From Batkoa obscura (lineage: Eukaryota; Entomophthoromycota; Entomophthoromycetes; Entomophthorales; Batkoaceae), in NCBI GenBank assembly GCA_030770535.1, contig JASVEC010000035.1, positions 186,001-250,000 of the forward strand: a stretch of 64,000 bases of DNA, read 5' to 3'. The notes under the pieces are model-generated. The model ran no database searches and was not told where the DNA came from. It saw only the letters and a list, made by a program, of their open reading frames with translations. A program made the position numbers and the translations under genes. This document shows positions 32,890 to 43,338 of this stretch, in pieces (the first letter of the stretch is position 1; every line of letters starts with the position of its first letter).

Positions 32890-35040
32890 CTCTTATAATT
32901 TTTAAACATATTATCTTCATCTTTTGATTTTCTTCTAACTGAAGAATCATGACTAACTTTATTATTATTATCCTTGGTCTAACTGAATATTCTTTGATTT
33001 TGACAAGTTGATTCAAAACATCTTGACCAGTAGCATCTTCCTTGCTATTTCTATTCTTTATTATTACTTCTGGTTTACTATTTTCTTCTTTTACTTTAAC
33101 TAAATAAAATTATTATTAATTCACTATTAAAAGAAAACAAAAAATAAAATTTACATATATTAATACATTTCAAACATGTCATATTATTACAATTATATTT
33201 AAGATCTACTTTACACCTTTTATCTAAAACACAATATATAACTACTAAGTTTTTAGATGATTTTTTCTTTTGAAATCAATCTTGATAATAAATCATCAAT
33301 TATTAAATAAAATTGTTGATGATTATTTTTAGCAGATATCATATAATGATCATTTAAATATTTTCTTCAAAACAAACTTATTGAATTTAAATTATATTTT
33401 ATTTTTCTTTTATCTATTGTATATACTCTTAAATGTAATTTGTTATGAGGTTTAATACCATTTTTAATCCTTATTAAATCTTTGAAAGGTTTATTAGTAT
33501 GTATCAATAATACTTTTGGTAATTTTTAAAGTTTTATTTGTTGTTGATATTGGGAACAATATATTGGAATTACTTTTGTTGAAAATAGTCCATTAAACAT
33601 TGTTCAATATTTTTATAATTTCACCTCTCCTTCATTGGTATATTCGAAACTGAATAAATTTAAAAAGTAATTAAAATTAAAATTATTACTTTGTCCTTTT
33701 ATATTACATTTACTCTCTTTTATATTACATTTATTCTATCCTTTGTAACTATTCCAAACATTTGACGTATAGGATTATTAATTTGGCCAATTTTATTCGA
33801 TAATCTAAATAAACTCAATTATCTAATAAATACATTTAATGTATCAATAATATTTTAATTACTATGAAGGATGATTTAATTCATAACATCTTTCAATTTC
33901 TTCAAGTAATTTCAAATTCACCAATATCCTTGTTTTATTTATAATAAAATAATGGATATTATTTCAAGCATCTTTAATACCATCCAGCGTTTTTTCTATT
34001 AACAAATTACTTACATTCCAAATGATTATATGCGGATGTTTTTTTGATTTCATTACTTTTTTCATTTTTTAAATGTTATTTGAGTGGAAGGATTGTTAGT
34101 AAAGTCCCTAAACAAAAAAATACATCCCCATATCTTAGCATTAAATCTTTAAAATACCTTGAACTTGATTCTTCTGTTTTGTTGTTCATCTTTATTACAT
34201 TACTTACATCGGCTTTTTCTTTTTCATCTATTTGTGCAACTATAATAACAAGTTAAATTAAAAATTAAATTTATTTATAAAACAATACTATTAAATACTA
34301 CTTACCTTTCTTATGACCAATCAAATGAACATTCCTAAGCCTTTTTAACTCTACTATTTTTTTAGTAATTTCAACTCTTTTAGCTTCGAAAAATTCTTCT
34401 GTTTCAATACAATCTCTTAAAACATTTTTATTCATTTACTTCAAAACAACCCATTTCTTTTCTTGATAACTACTTAAAGAGTTTTATATAATAATCTTTA
34501 ATCATATCAAATGCATCTTTTCAACGCCAGTCTCAAAATTACTGTTATCAATCTCATTTTCAATCCCTTATGAATTTATTAATACTTTTTAAACTTATTT
34601 TTACATAATTAGCCACTTACTTAACAACTTGAGAGCATTTTTACTCTTATATACTTTTTCATTTAATTGAATAGCAGCTGAAAAACTACCAGTATTAAAC
34701 CTTGAAATTCCCTAGTTACCACAAATGTTATCTTCAATATCAATTTCATCTGAATTCATCAAACCAATTAAAGATCTTCCTATTTTTTGATTATTAAAAG
34801 TGGAAGTTAAATCATCTTCTTTAAAAAAATTGTAAAATTAGTTGGTGATCTTAAAGCTTCTTGACCATCACAATAGTATTATCCAATATTTGTTTCATTA
34901 AGATTAAATGTTGTATTGGTAAATCTCACTAGTCTTTGATTATTAAATATAAGAACTATAATGTCTTTTTGAGCTCTCCTTGTAGATTTGGGGTTTTTCA
35001 TACCGTTGAGATATCCATCCATTTATTAGTGAGTGTATTG
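32890..35040 (-). pseudogene. Decayed multi-exon gene of unknown family
   Basis: Minus-strand translation gives a series of plausible protein blocks in collinear order: MDGYLNGMKNPKSTRRAQKD near 35,020, NICGNxGISRFNTGSFSAA near 34,720, MNKNVLRDCIETEEFFEAKR near 34,435, LFRLSNKIGQINNPIRQMFG near 33,800 and RCKVDLKYNCNNMTCLKCIN near 33,200, with intron-like joints between some. The frame is interrupted many times and a MITE sits inside at 34,031-34,130, so it is dead. I do not recognise the protein. The intron-like joints argue for a former host gene rather than a transposon, but this is inference. Confidence 0.4.
34031..34130 (+). mobile_element. MITE copy inside the decayed gene
   Basis: Exactly 100 bp between TA duplicates (34,029-34,030 and 34,131-34,132). 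Starts TGCGGATGTTTTTTTGATTT and ends AATACATCCCCA. Confidence 0.9.
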
Positions 35041-35764
35041 AACTTATTTAAAAGATAAAACTAGATACTTGAAATATCAAGTTAATATAAGCATCTAAAA
35101 TTTTTAAATAATAGCCAAAAATTGCATAGAACGACTTACAACTAGATGCATTGATATTTTTTAATTTATAGTCAAATTCATATTAGGAAAAAATGACACT
35201 GAACTAAAAACGATGAAAGATATCTAGCTGCAAGGCGTTCTAAAAGCATTTACAGATAAAAACACTTAGTACGAGGAAATGGTTTTGTAAAAGACTATTG
35301 TTTTGATAAATAACAAAGTAGAATATTAATCAATTATCATATAACTTAAAGAGAAAAAAATAAAAAAGAATAATAATTACTGTATCAAGTAATAAACAAA
35401 GTACAGTCAAAGGAATCATCGTATCTTATTAAACTTATAAGTTATATCTATTATGAATTTGAATATTTTGCCAAATAATCTCTTGTTCATTATGATTAAT
35501 ATTAATGCATTTAATATATAGTTCCAAACTAGTTTAATTGTGATTATATTAAATTTATTTTAGTCTTTACATAATAAGACCAAAATGATAAAACAGCAAG
35601 AAATTAAGTGATAATACCAAACAATAACGTACTACATTAAGTAAAGATGACAAAAAGAAATCATAAATGTTGGTATAAGAATAAGAGATGAACACAGGAT
35701 AAGAGGTATCTCAATCAAAACTAAAATATAATATCTGTAAAGCATTTATTTACCGAGAAGATAA

Positions 35765-36590
35765 ATGATGACCAATCAATCACACATACAAATTAACAAT
35801 AAGTTGAAAAGCAACATTGATAAAACTAAAAACAATACTAGTAATACAACCAAAGGTACTTTATGGAGAAAAACTACTAATCTAAGGAAGACCATAAAAG
35901 AGGCTTCAAAAGAATTAAACTTAAACTCTGGGGCTGTAAGAAAAAAATACTGATAGTAAAATAAATAGCTTCAAAAATGCTGTTGGTAATAGCCGAGTAG
36001 CAGTATAAGATGCTGAACCAGTGGAAATACTTTTTCCTTGAGGATATATGAAAAATGGTAAAGAGACCAGAAAAAATTTAGTAGGATTAATTTTTTCATC
36101 AAAAGATGTTAAAGAAACAATCAGCAAATTAAACATCAAGTTTGAAACAACAAAATACATTGCTACACAACTATGAAAAAATAGGTAATCAAGCTAACAG
36201 CAGCCTAGAAAGCTCCACTCAAAGACGTAAAAGTAGGATAACTCGTACTATTAGAGGTGCTTTATTGGAATCAATAAATATCCGAAGGAAAACAAAATTA
36301 AAAACATGAAAATCTTTTACATAAATTGTTCCACGGAAAAAAGTAAAAGGAAGGAAAAAATAAAGAAAAGATAGGCATGGAAGGGCATAATAAAGACAAT
36401 GTTGTAGAAAAAATTGTCAAAAATCAAAATGAAAAATAATGACAGAAAAGGACAGTGAAATTAATTTCAATGGGTGACCAAGAGCTTTTTGAGCTTAATA
36501 ATCAAGAGGAATTTACTGCATAGGAGGGTGGTAAAGATAATTACAAAAATGATCAGGCATTAATTAAAGCTAATAAAAATAATTTATAAG
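35765..36590 (+). pseudogene. Decayed coding region, unidentified
   Basis: An open stretch from ATG 35,765 (MMTNQSHIQINNKLK, then KTIKEASKELNLNSGAV) is followed by further protein-like segments in changing frames, for example GYMKNGKETRKNLVGLIFSS near 36,050 and VGNSRVAV near 35,980. The whole is basic and lysine-rich. Several interruptions make it non-functional. No family recognised. Confidence 0.35.
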
Positions 36591-36894
36591 TTGCTCTAAA
36601 CTAGTACTTTCTTATAAACTTATTTTAATAGTTTCAACTAATAAATAAATTTTATAATTTGGTATGTTATTATTATTATACTTTATCATTATATTAATAA
36701 TTAGTAATTTTATTGATAATTTTATTTAAACACCAAAATCACTATAAAAATAATAATATGCAATAAGTTACAAACTATATAAAACAAATAAAATAAAAAA
36801 TATTATTGTAAGGTTTATTTAAAATATTATAAAACTTAATAGCTTTATTAAAAAGTATAATATTAAAAAGTAATATTAAAAAAGCTTTAAATTA

Positions 36895-36994
36895 TGGGGA
36901 TGTCTTTTTTGACTTTATCACTTTTTACATTTTTAAGTGCTATTTGAGTGGAAAAATTCTTATTAAAATTCTTAAACGAAGAAATACATCCCCA
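36895..36994 (+). mobile_element. MITE copy
   Basis: TGGGGATGTCTTTTTTGACT at the left, GAAATACATCCCCA at the right, TA before the left end (36,893-36,894). Confidence 0.88.
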
Positions 36995-37076
36995 TTCTAA
37001 TTTTAATAATGTTAAGAAACTTAAAAATTATAACATAAAAAAATAAATTAGATAATGACTTTTTAATTAGTTAAAA

Positions 37077-37176
37077 TGGGGGTGTTTTTTTTACTTTATT
37101 ACTTTTTCTATCTTTTAAGTACTATTTGAGTGAAAAAATTATTAGTAAAATTCTTAACCACAAAAATACATCCCTA
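37077..37176 (+). mobile_element. MITE copy
   Basis: TGGGGGTGTTTTTTTTACTT at the left and AAAATACATCCCTA at the right, only about 80 bp after the previous copy and just upstream of the large transposon. Confidence 0.87.
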
Positions 37177-37210
37177 AATGCTGAAAACACATTAAAACAA
37201 ATTTAAGATA

Positions 37211-39675
37211 TGGGGCTGTCCTAATTGGTTTCAGAATCTACTTAGAAATTAATCCAAATTTAAAATTTCAAGTTTGTGTCCAATATAACGGTTAAATCTA
37301 AAAAGCCTAAAATTAAATGTCTCTATTTAAAACTTATTTTAATTGTTTCCTTTTCCTAAATAGCTAATTTTCCTAACTATATATTTTATGTTAGTTCTGT
37401 TAGATATTTAACAGATATATAATATATAACTATATGATTATATAATTATATAAATACATAATTATATAAACACAGTTATTTGACTTTATTTGACTTTATT
37501 TTTGTTGAAATAAAAATAAAATGCAAACTTTCATAACTAAACTTCGAAATGGAATTTTTGAAAACTTCAATACGATAGGGAGGAGTACACAATATAAACA
37601 TTGTAATTCATTTACATCAATTTTAAGAGCTACTTATAACAACCCAAGGTTTATGGAATTTTATAATAAAACAAAACAAAGAAAAGATATATTATCAAAG
37701 TTTACTATCGATAATAATAAACTTAATCAAGTAATGTATAGAATTAGTGCTTTAAGGGAAACAGGAAACAAAAATCAGCAAGTAGCGTTATTATCAACTA
37801 TAGCTTCAGTATATTCTTTTGATGAATGTAAGAGTTTTGGGTTTAATATAAATAGAAATCAATATGATTATTCAAAAACAAGTAATAATAATAAAATATC
37901 AACATTAAAACCTATTATTAAAAATACAAAAAAAATTAAAGATGACCAAATTGAAACTATTATACAATATTTACTAAATGATTCAACTATTTCATCAAGA
38001 TTTAATAAAAAAAATAACGATAGTAAATATTCATCAGATAATATATATATATTAAATAAAAGTAGAAGAATGATATATAGTAAATATTTGAATGATCTAA
38101 GAGATAAAGCAGTAGCCAGGTCAACGTTCTTTAAATATATACCAACTAATTTCAAAAATCCAGCAAGAAAAACGGATCTATGTAATATATGTACCCAGTA
38201 TACAGTTAGAAAAAAGTTATTTGAAAATAAAATAAATACAGCAAAAAACAAAGCAGAGATAGAAGAAATTTTCAACGAAGAAGAAAAATTATACAAATTA
38301 CATAAATTCTGTGTTGATACTCAAAAAAACACATTTAATGAAACTATCAAAAAATTAAATAACAAAAGTTGTATAATAGTTTTAGATTTTAAACAAAATA
38401 TGGAAATAGGAACAAGACCAGATTCAATAAATCTAGATCATTATAATAAACAAGCTATATCAGTATTAGGCTTTGGTGTATTATATTTAAAAGATGATAA
38501 AACAATAGGCAAAGTTTACTTTGATTATTTATCTGAAATATTGAATCATGATTCAGCATATGCAGGAGATTGTTTAATCGATTTAATCTCTACAGAGCTT
38601 CTATTTAAAAAGTTTACAAAAATTAATATATGGGCAGATACAGGAAATCATTTTAGATCCCAAGAGTTCTTACATTATATGTTTAAAGAAATTCATAAAA
38701 TAAATAGTAGTTTGAATGTTAATCTTAATTTTTTTGCTGAGCATCATGGAAAAAGTATAGTTGATGGACATTTTGGAAACCTTTCAAAATGGAAAAGTAG
38801 TTTTGAAGCGTTAGGTAAAATAGAAGATATCGATCAATTAATTTCAAGATTTGAGGCTTTTATTTGCGAGCATAATAAAATTAATAACTCGACTGTTAAT
38901 AATGGGAAAACAGATATAATTTTTAAAAAGTATAAAAGAAACAAAAATACAAAAAGAATAATAGAGATGCAGGGCATTAAGAAGTATTTACATTTTATTA
39001 AACATAACAATAAACTATATTGTTATCCAGTATCTGATACATCAAAAAAAAGCGATATAGTCCCAATTAAAGTTATAGAGTCTATAGAAAACAGAAAAAT
39101 TAAAAGATCGATCCCAGCTTACCTTACGAAGATAACAGAGAATTTAAAAATTTCGATATTTACTAAGCAAGTAAGTAGTTTGTTGAATGATAGAAATAGA
39201 TTGTTAAATGTTAGGATTACTTAAGTTATTAATAGCTAAGTTAATAAATAGTCAAAGAACAAGTAACTGTAATAATATGTAAAAACTATTATTACTTGTA
39301 CTATATAGGGATGGTCAATTATAGTTTTGGGGCTGACCACTCCCTCCCATGCAGCTATTTATTAACTTGGCAATATATTAATAATGTAATTATAACATTA
39401 AAGTAGTTTATTTATTTGATAATAAATCTACGATGTTGGTTATAAAGCAGTTGATAATAAATATTTCTCAATTAAGCTTTATAAGAACATGTATTTAAGA
39501 TCTAGTAGAAATTCAACTAACTTACAGTATGAGCTATAATATAATGGTTTAGAACTGTGTTTGGGTACTTTTGTTTTAATAAAAGATGTGATTTTATAGA
39601 ATTTTAAGCGAAGTTTTTAAAATACAAATTTTTTTAAAATTGGATAAAATAATGAAACTAATTCAGACAACCCCA
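37211..39675 (+). mobile_element. Apparently complete 2.46-kb DNA transposon with inverted ends
   Basis: The left end reads TGGGGCTGTCCTAATTGGTT and the right end, reverse-complemented, TGGGGTTGTCTGAATTAGTT; both continue TCA, and about 19 of the first 23 positions agree. TA lies directly outside both ends (37,209-37,210 and 39,676-39,677), consistent with a TA target duplication. The element carries one long gene (37,521-39,224) with ~310 bp before and ~450 bp after it. The 5' part has ATATA-rich sequence near 37,415-37,470, a likely promoter. Older, deleted copies lie at 50,392-52,342, 54,997-56,744, 56,747-56,993, 59,907-60,357 and about 7445-7634. Confidence 0.88.
37521..39224 (+). CDS. 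Putative DDE-type transposase of the 2.46-kb element
   Basis: An uninterrupted, intronless 567-residue protein, very Lys/Asn-rich. Features: a basic N-terminal half; a CNIC...CVD cysteine group near residues 220-270 (KTDLCNICTQY), perhaps a zinc-binding knuckle; then a probable RNase H-like core with Asp289 in IIVLDFKQN, Asp373 in INIWADTGNHFRS, and Glu407 or Asp415 in FFAEHHGKSIVDGHFG. Glu407 lies 34 residues after Asp373, as in many DDE enzymes. The layout loosely recalls DUF7869-type transposase-like proteins (an HADN/GQN block followed by a GHTKF/FGLIK block), but I cannot place it in a named superfamily. That it is a transposase is inferred from the inverted ends, the multiple broken copies and the acidic motifs. 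Confidence 0.7.
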   Translation: MQTFITKLRNGIFENFNTIGRSTQYKHCNSFTSILRATYNNPRFMEFYNKTKQRKDILSKFTIDNNKLNQVMYRISALRETGNKNQQVALLSTIASVYSFDECKSFGFNINRNQYDYSKTSNNNKISTLKPIIKNTKKIKDDQIETIIQYLLNDSTISSRFNKKNNDSKYSSDNIYILNKSRRMIYSKYLNDLRDKAVARSTFFKYIPTNFKNPARKTDLCNICTQYTVRKKLFENKINTAKNKAEIEEIFNEEEKLYKLHKFCVDTQKNTFNETIKKLNNKSCIIVLDFKQNMEIGTRPDSINLDHYNKQAISVLGFGVLYLKDDKTIGKVYFDYLSEILNHDSAYAGDCLIDLISTELLFKKFTKINIWADTGNHFRSQEFLHYMFKEIHKINSSLNVNLNFFAEHHGKSIVDGHFGNLSKWKSSFEALGKIEDIDQLISRFEAFICEHNKINNSTVNNGKTDIIFKKYKRNKNTKRIIEMQGIKKYLHFIKHNNKLYCYPVSDTSKKSDIVPIKVIESIENRKIKRSIPAYLTKITENLKISIFTKQVSSLLNDRNRLLNVRIT

Positions 39676-39677
39676 TA

Positions 39678-39776
39678 TGGATATATATTTTCTTGTTTAA
39701 AGTTTTACTAACAATTTTTCCACTCAAATAGCACTTAAAAAATGGAAAAAGTGATAAAACTAAAAAAATGTTATCA
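39678..39776 (-). mobile_element. MITE copy abutting the transposon's right end
   Basis: Starts right after the TA that borders the large element (39,676-39,677). Degraded ends: TGGATATATATTTTCTTG at the left and AAAAAAATGTTATCA at the right, with the core CTAACAATTTTTCCACTCAA intact. Confidence 0.78.
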
Positions 39777-39862
39777 TATAATAATAATAATAATAATAAT
39801 AATAAATTAATAAATTAATAAATTAATAAAAATAATATTTAATAAAAATAATATTTAATAAA
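39776..39862. repeat. (TAA)n and related simple repeat
   Basis: A run of about nine ATA/TAA units followed by AAATTAAT and AATAATATTTAATAAA units, lying between two MITE copies. Confidence 0.8.
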
Positions 39863-39868
39863 AAGATA

Positions 39869-39969
39869 TGGGGGTGTATTTTTGTGCTTGGTAATTCTAT
39901 TAATGATTTTTCCACCCAAATAGCAATTAAAAGATGTAAAAGTAATGAAACCAAAGAAAACATCCTTCA
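39869..39969 (-). mobile_element. MITE copy
   Basis: TGGGGGTGTATTTTTGTGCT at the left and AAACATCCTTCA at the right, flanked by TA at 39,867-39,868 and 39,970-39,971. Confidence 0.88.
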
Positions 39970-39971
39970 TA

Positions 39972-41025
39972 TCTTTTATTTTCATTTATTTGTTTCATCT
40001 TAAAGCCATATTTTATTTATGAAAAAAATGCAAACTTGTAAAAGTAATAGAGTAAAGGATGAAAGATTCTAGAAAACATCCCAATTAACAAGCTTTCCGA
40101 AGCATAAAATAATATATTTGGTAATAAAACTTCTGCTCTAAGTTATAAAGTTCAATCTTTTTTTGAAAAATTACTATTATATTGATTCAAGTATGGAGAT
40201 TCTTAAATTATTTTAGTAGCAACTTTAAAAAGCAGTATAAGCTACTCAAAATCCGTCCAACTTAAATCTAACACGGTAGCAAAATAAATGCCCTCAAATT
40301 TTAATTGAATCTTCCAAGAAAGCTTATGTATGTGTCAATAATCCCTAGTCAAGCCATAGCCTTATCGGTATTATTTTACTTCATTCTTAGCTATATTATA
40401 AATAAGTAAGAATTAAATTGAAATATGAAAATAATGTTTCAATATTAGAACTTTCAAGGTTTAAAACGATAAACTTTTGTTTGTTTTAACCAATAAAATA
40501 TTTACAAAATTTAAAAGTATAAGGCAAAAATAGATTGACTTAAGAAGCAACTGCAGTTTTAAACACCAAAACAATTAATTTACCAATATCTAGTTTAGCC
40601 GTATCGGAAAAAAAATCGGCAATTTAAAAACTATCAAAAGAATCAAACTTAAACTTAAAGTAACAATATCATTAATATTAATATTAAGGGATAAGAGTAA
40701 TATTAAAACTTAAAATGCCAACTATTATAATGGACTATAAACCATAGATAATTATAGAATAATAACTAAAATTTGACACTTTAATGATCTTGACCAAGTA
40801 AGGTTTAATACTTTATCAAATCATTCGGACCGAAATTGCATAATAAATTCATGGTAAAACATGGGTCAACGTAATAAGAAAAATAATATTATATAGTTTA
40901 AAATGATTGGTTAAGAATATCAGTTTATGCTGTCAACTATTACTTATATATGTCAAAAAATGCTATATAAATAGAAGAGTCCTAAATTTAATATTTATAT
41001 CTTTACAAGAATCACTAACACCAAA
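39972..41025. other. Intergenic; promoter of the MAPEG gene at the end
   Basis: No gene seen. A TATA-box-like CTATATAAATAGAAG lies at about 40,962-40,976, some 55 bp before the coding start. Confidence 0.5.
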
Positions 41026-41677
41026 ATGACTTTTGCTTTATCTCTTAGCCCAGAACATGGTTATGTAAATTTAATTTTATCTGCTTATTCATTTAATAAT
41101 ACAACTATTAGGTATTATTAACTTCTGCTGCCGTTTCTGTTCAATGCTTTCTCAGTGCTGCTGCTGTATCAAGCTTAAGAAAGAAATTTAATGTTCCAGT
41201 AAGTTTAAACAATAATTCAAATAGACTTGATTTAACATTGATAAAAATAGTACCCAGATTCTGGTGATGGCAGACACGCTGCTAAATTAAGGTAAATAAC
41301 AGTAATTAATAGGATTATAGTATATTAAGTAATATAATAGTGATGAACAATGGGAGCAATTCCACAATGCCCAAAGAGCTCATCGTAATTATACTGAACA
41401 AGTAGGAGTAACTCAATCTTTATTACTTGCTGCTGGTATTCTTCATCCTAAAGTAGCTACTGGACTTGGATTAGCTTATATTGTAAGTTTTGTACCCTTT
41501 ATATTATATTTGTTTTATTGATGTATAAAAAAGGCTGGACGTCAACTTTATTATCACGGTTATGTTAACCAAGGTCCAAGTGGTAGAGTTTATGGTGTAT
41601 TACTCTTAGATGGTGGATTAATCGGTTTACTTGGCACCTTAATCTACTCTGGTTTATCTTTGGCCGGTTTTATTTAA
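41026..41677 (+). CDS. Microsomal glutathione S-transferase 3-like (MAPEG)
   Basis: Five exons: 41,026-41,064, 41,112-41,198, 41,251-41,291, 41,341-41,482 and 41,534-41,677. MAPEG proteins are small four-helix membrane enzymes of the ER or outer mitochondrial membrane that conjugate or reduce with glutathione; the MGST3 type also has lipid-peroxidase activity. Seen here: the N-terminus MTFALSLSPEHGYVLLTSAA with a first membrane helix; a basic loop (LRKKFNVPYPDSGDGR); the signature FHNAQRAHRNYTE, matching the FNCIQRAHQN motif of MGST3/FLAP; then three hydrophobic segments ending GTLIYSGLSLAGFI. Spliced length is about 150 residues, the normal family size. All exon joins keep the frame. Confidence 0.9.
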
Positions 41678-42321
41678 TCTCTTAATAGTCATATAATAAA
41701 CTTAAAATAGCATTTAATATATTGTAACTTTTGAATGTAAAATATCAAGTAAAAGGTAGCTTAGTACTAAAGATTGTTATTTAGTAAATTTACTAATATT
41801 TTGACTCTAATTGTAAATATTATTGAAACATTTTAAAGAGAACGTTTCATGTTTTGTATAAAATTGATTATGTATATTACATTTGAAAGTATAAAAATAA
41901 TTATCTAATAAACATAAATACAAATACAGTGATAGGTGTAAGGTGTAAACTCGCTTTTGTCCAAACTGTATGGGACATCATTTTTTATTCAACATTTAGT
42001 TTGAAAAAAATTAACTTTATGTTGTATAAATAATGAATAAAACAATGAAACAATCAAAATTTTCATATTTAATGGATGCAATACTAATGTTTTGTTTACA
42101 ATAACTATAAGATTATAAAGACCTTAAATTTTATAAAAAACAAACATATAATTTCAAAATCAATTCTTTTATTTAAACTTTATATTATAAATTAAAAAAT
42201 GTATATATAAGAAAAGGTATTATGGACTGCAATTTAATTCAAATTGAAGTGTTAATAAACAGAGGAGCTTAATGAACTTGCTTTCAAAAATGGGAACCTA
42301 AAGAGTACGAATAATAACAAA
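41678..42321. other. Convergent intergenic space
   Basis: About 640 bp between the 3' ends of the MAPEG and CCCH genes. I see no further gene or repeat in it. Confidence 0.5.
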
Positions 42322-43338
42322 CTAATTAAATATGTTATTATTGTTATTGTTATTTAGGTTCATATGAGATAATGAAAAACGGGGTTGAGGTGGGGATGCT
42401 AATATTGATAATGGCTCATATTCCATTGGATTAATTAAATTTAATGAACTATTCTTGCTATTATTAGATACGTTATTGGTATTGGTATTACCAAACATAT
42501 TCAAACTTGGATTATACATATGAATAGAATCCAAAGAAGGGTCTAGTGGAGGCATAGAAAAAGAGTTTGGATATGGGGAATAAGGATTCATTGATAATGC
42601 ATTAGCATTAGAAGCAAACAATTCAGAAGGCGATTGATGTAAATAACAACATCTTTTACCATAAGGACAACTACCAGTCTCATAGTAATTCTTACACAAT
42701 TGTGTTTTATACTTAGGATGTCGGTTCACAGTTCTAAGATCAGCTACTCCATGCGCAAATCGACATTTTTGATTATATCGACAATGGCCTGTATTTAAAA
42801 AAGTAGTACACATTTCGGTTTTAAATAAAGTCACGCTTTTGTTTCTATTTTCATCATTTTGGGCTGATTCTGGGCTATTATTTTTTTTACCATTTTTACC
42901 ATTTTTATTATTTGTATTACCACTTTCATCATCATCATCTAATCCAAGACGATCAAGTGAGTTAATTAGATCTTCTTCAAAAGCAAGCATGTCTTTTGAT
43001 TTAAAATTGGAAGGTAAAGAGTCATAACTAGGGTATGTAGGTGGTGCTTGATACTGATAATTATTCAACTTATTATTAATACTATTATTAATGTCATTGG
43101 ATTCTTTATCCTTAATATCGCTGCTCCCATTATTTAACTTGGTCTTAGGATTAAATAAGTCTAAAGAAGGAGTGCGAAAAAAAGAAGTAGGATCTAAATT
43201 GGTATGAAACGGATCCCATTCATTTTTTTTGGATAATGAAGGGTCAGTAGAAGTACTAGATGAAAGTGATGGTTGGAAAACCTTTATCTCCTTATTTTCT
43301 TTTTCTATTTTGCTTTGGGTTGTATTTGTTGTAAGCAT
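42322..43338 (-). CDS. Tandem CCCH zinc-finger mRNA-decay factor (TTP/ZFP36, Zfs1-like)
   Basis: An intronless 338-residue protein from ATG 43,338. Two C-x8-C-x5-C-x3-H fingers are present: CTTFLNTGHCRYNQKCRFAH and CKNYYETGSCPYGKRCCYLH. Each is preceded by the lead-in that contacts RNA (LFKTEM and KYKTQL, the family's R/KYKTEL). They are separated by about 18 residues, as in tristetraprolin and its fungal relatives Zfs1 and Cth1/2. These proteins bind UAUUUA-type elements in 3' UTRs and recruit deadenylases. The N-terminal ~170 residues and the C-terminal tail are Ser/Asn/Pro-rich and probably disordered. It shares a ~930-bp divergent upstream region with the RING gene. Confidence 0.9.
   Translation of the reverse strand: MLTTNTTQSKIEKENKEIKVFQPSLSSSTSTDPSLSKKNEWDPFHTNLDPTSFFRTPSLDLFNPKTKLNNGSSDIKDKESNDINNSINNKLNNYQYQAPPTYPSYDSLPSNFKSKDMLAFEEDLINSLDRLGLDDDDESGNTNNKNGKNGKKNNSPESAQNDENRNKSVTLFKTEMCTTFLNTGHCRYNQKCRFAHGVADLRTVNRHPKYKTQLCKNYYETGSCPYGKRCCYLHQSPSELFASNANALSMNPYSPYPNSFSMPPLDPSLDSIHMYNPSLNMFGNTNTNNVSNNSKNSSLNLINPMEYEPLSILASPPQPRFSLSHMNLNNNNNNNIFN

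Noticed and set aside
37868-38296. Minus-strand 142-codon frame inside the transposase gene
   Set aside because: Shadow of the Lys/Asn-rich transposase frame; no signal, no start context, hydrophobic low-complexity translation.
39776-39862. Possible CRISPR-like or satellite array
   Set aside because: It is a simple TAA-type microsatellite without spacers.
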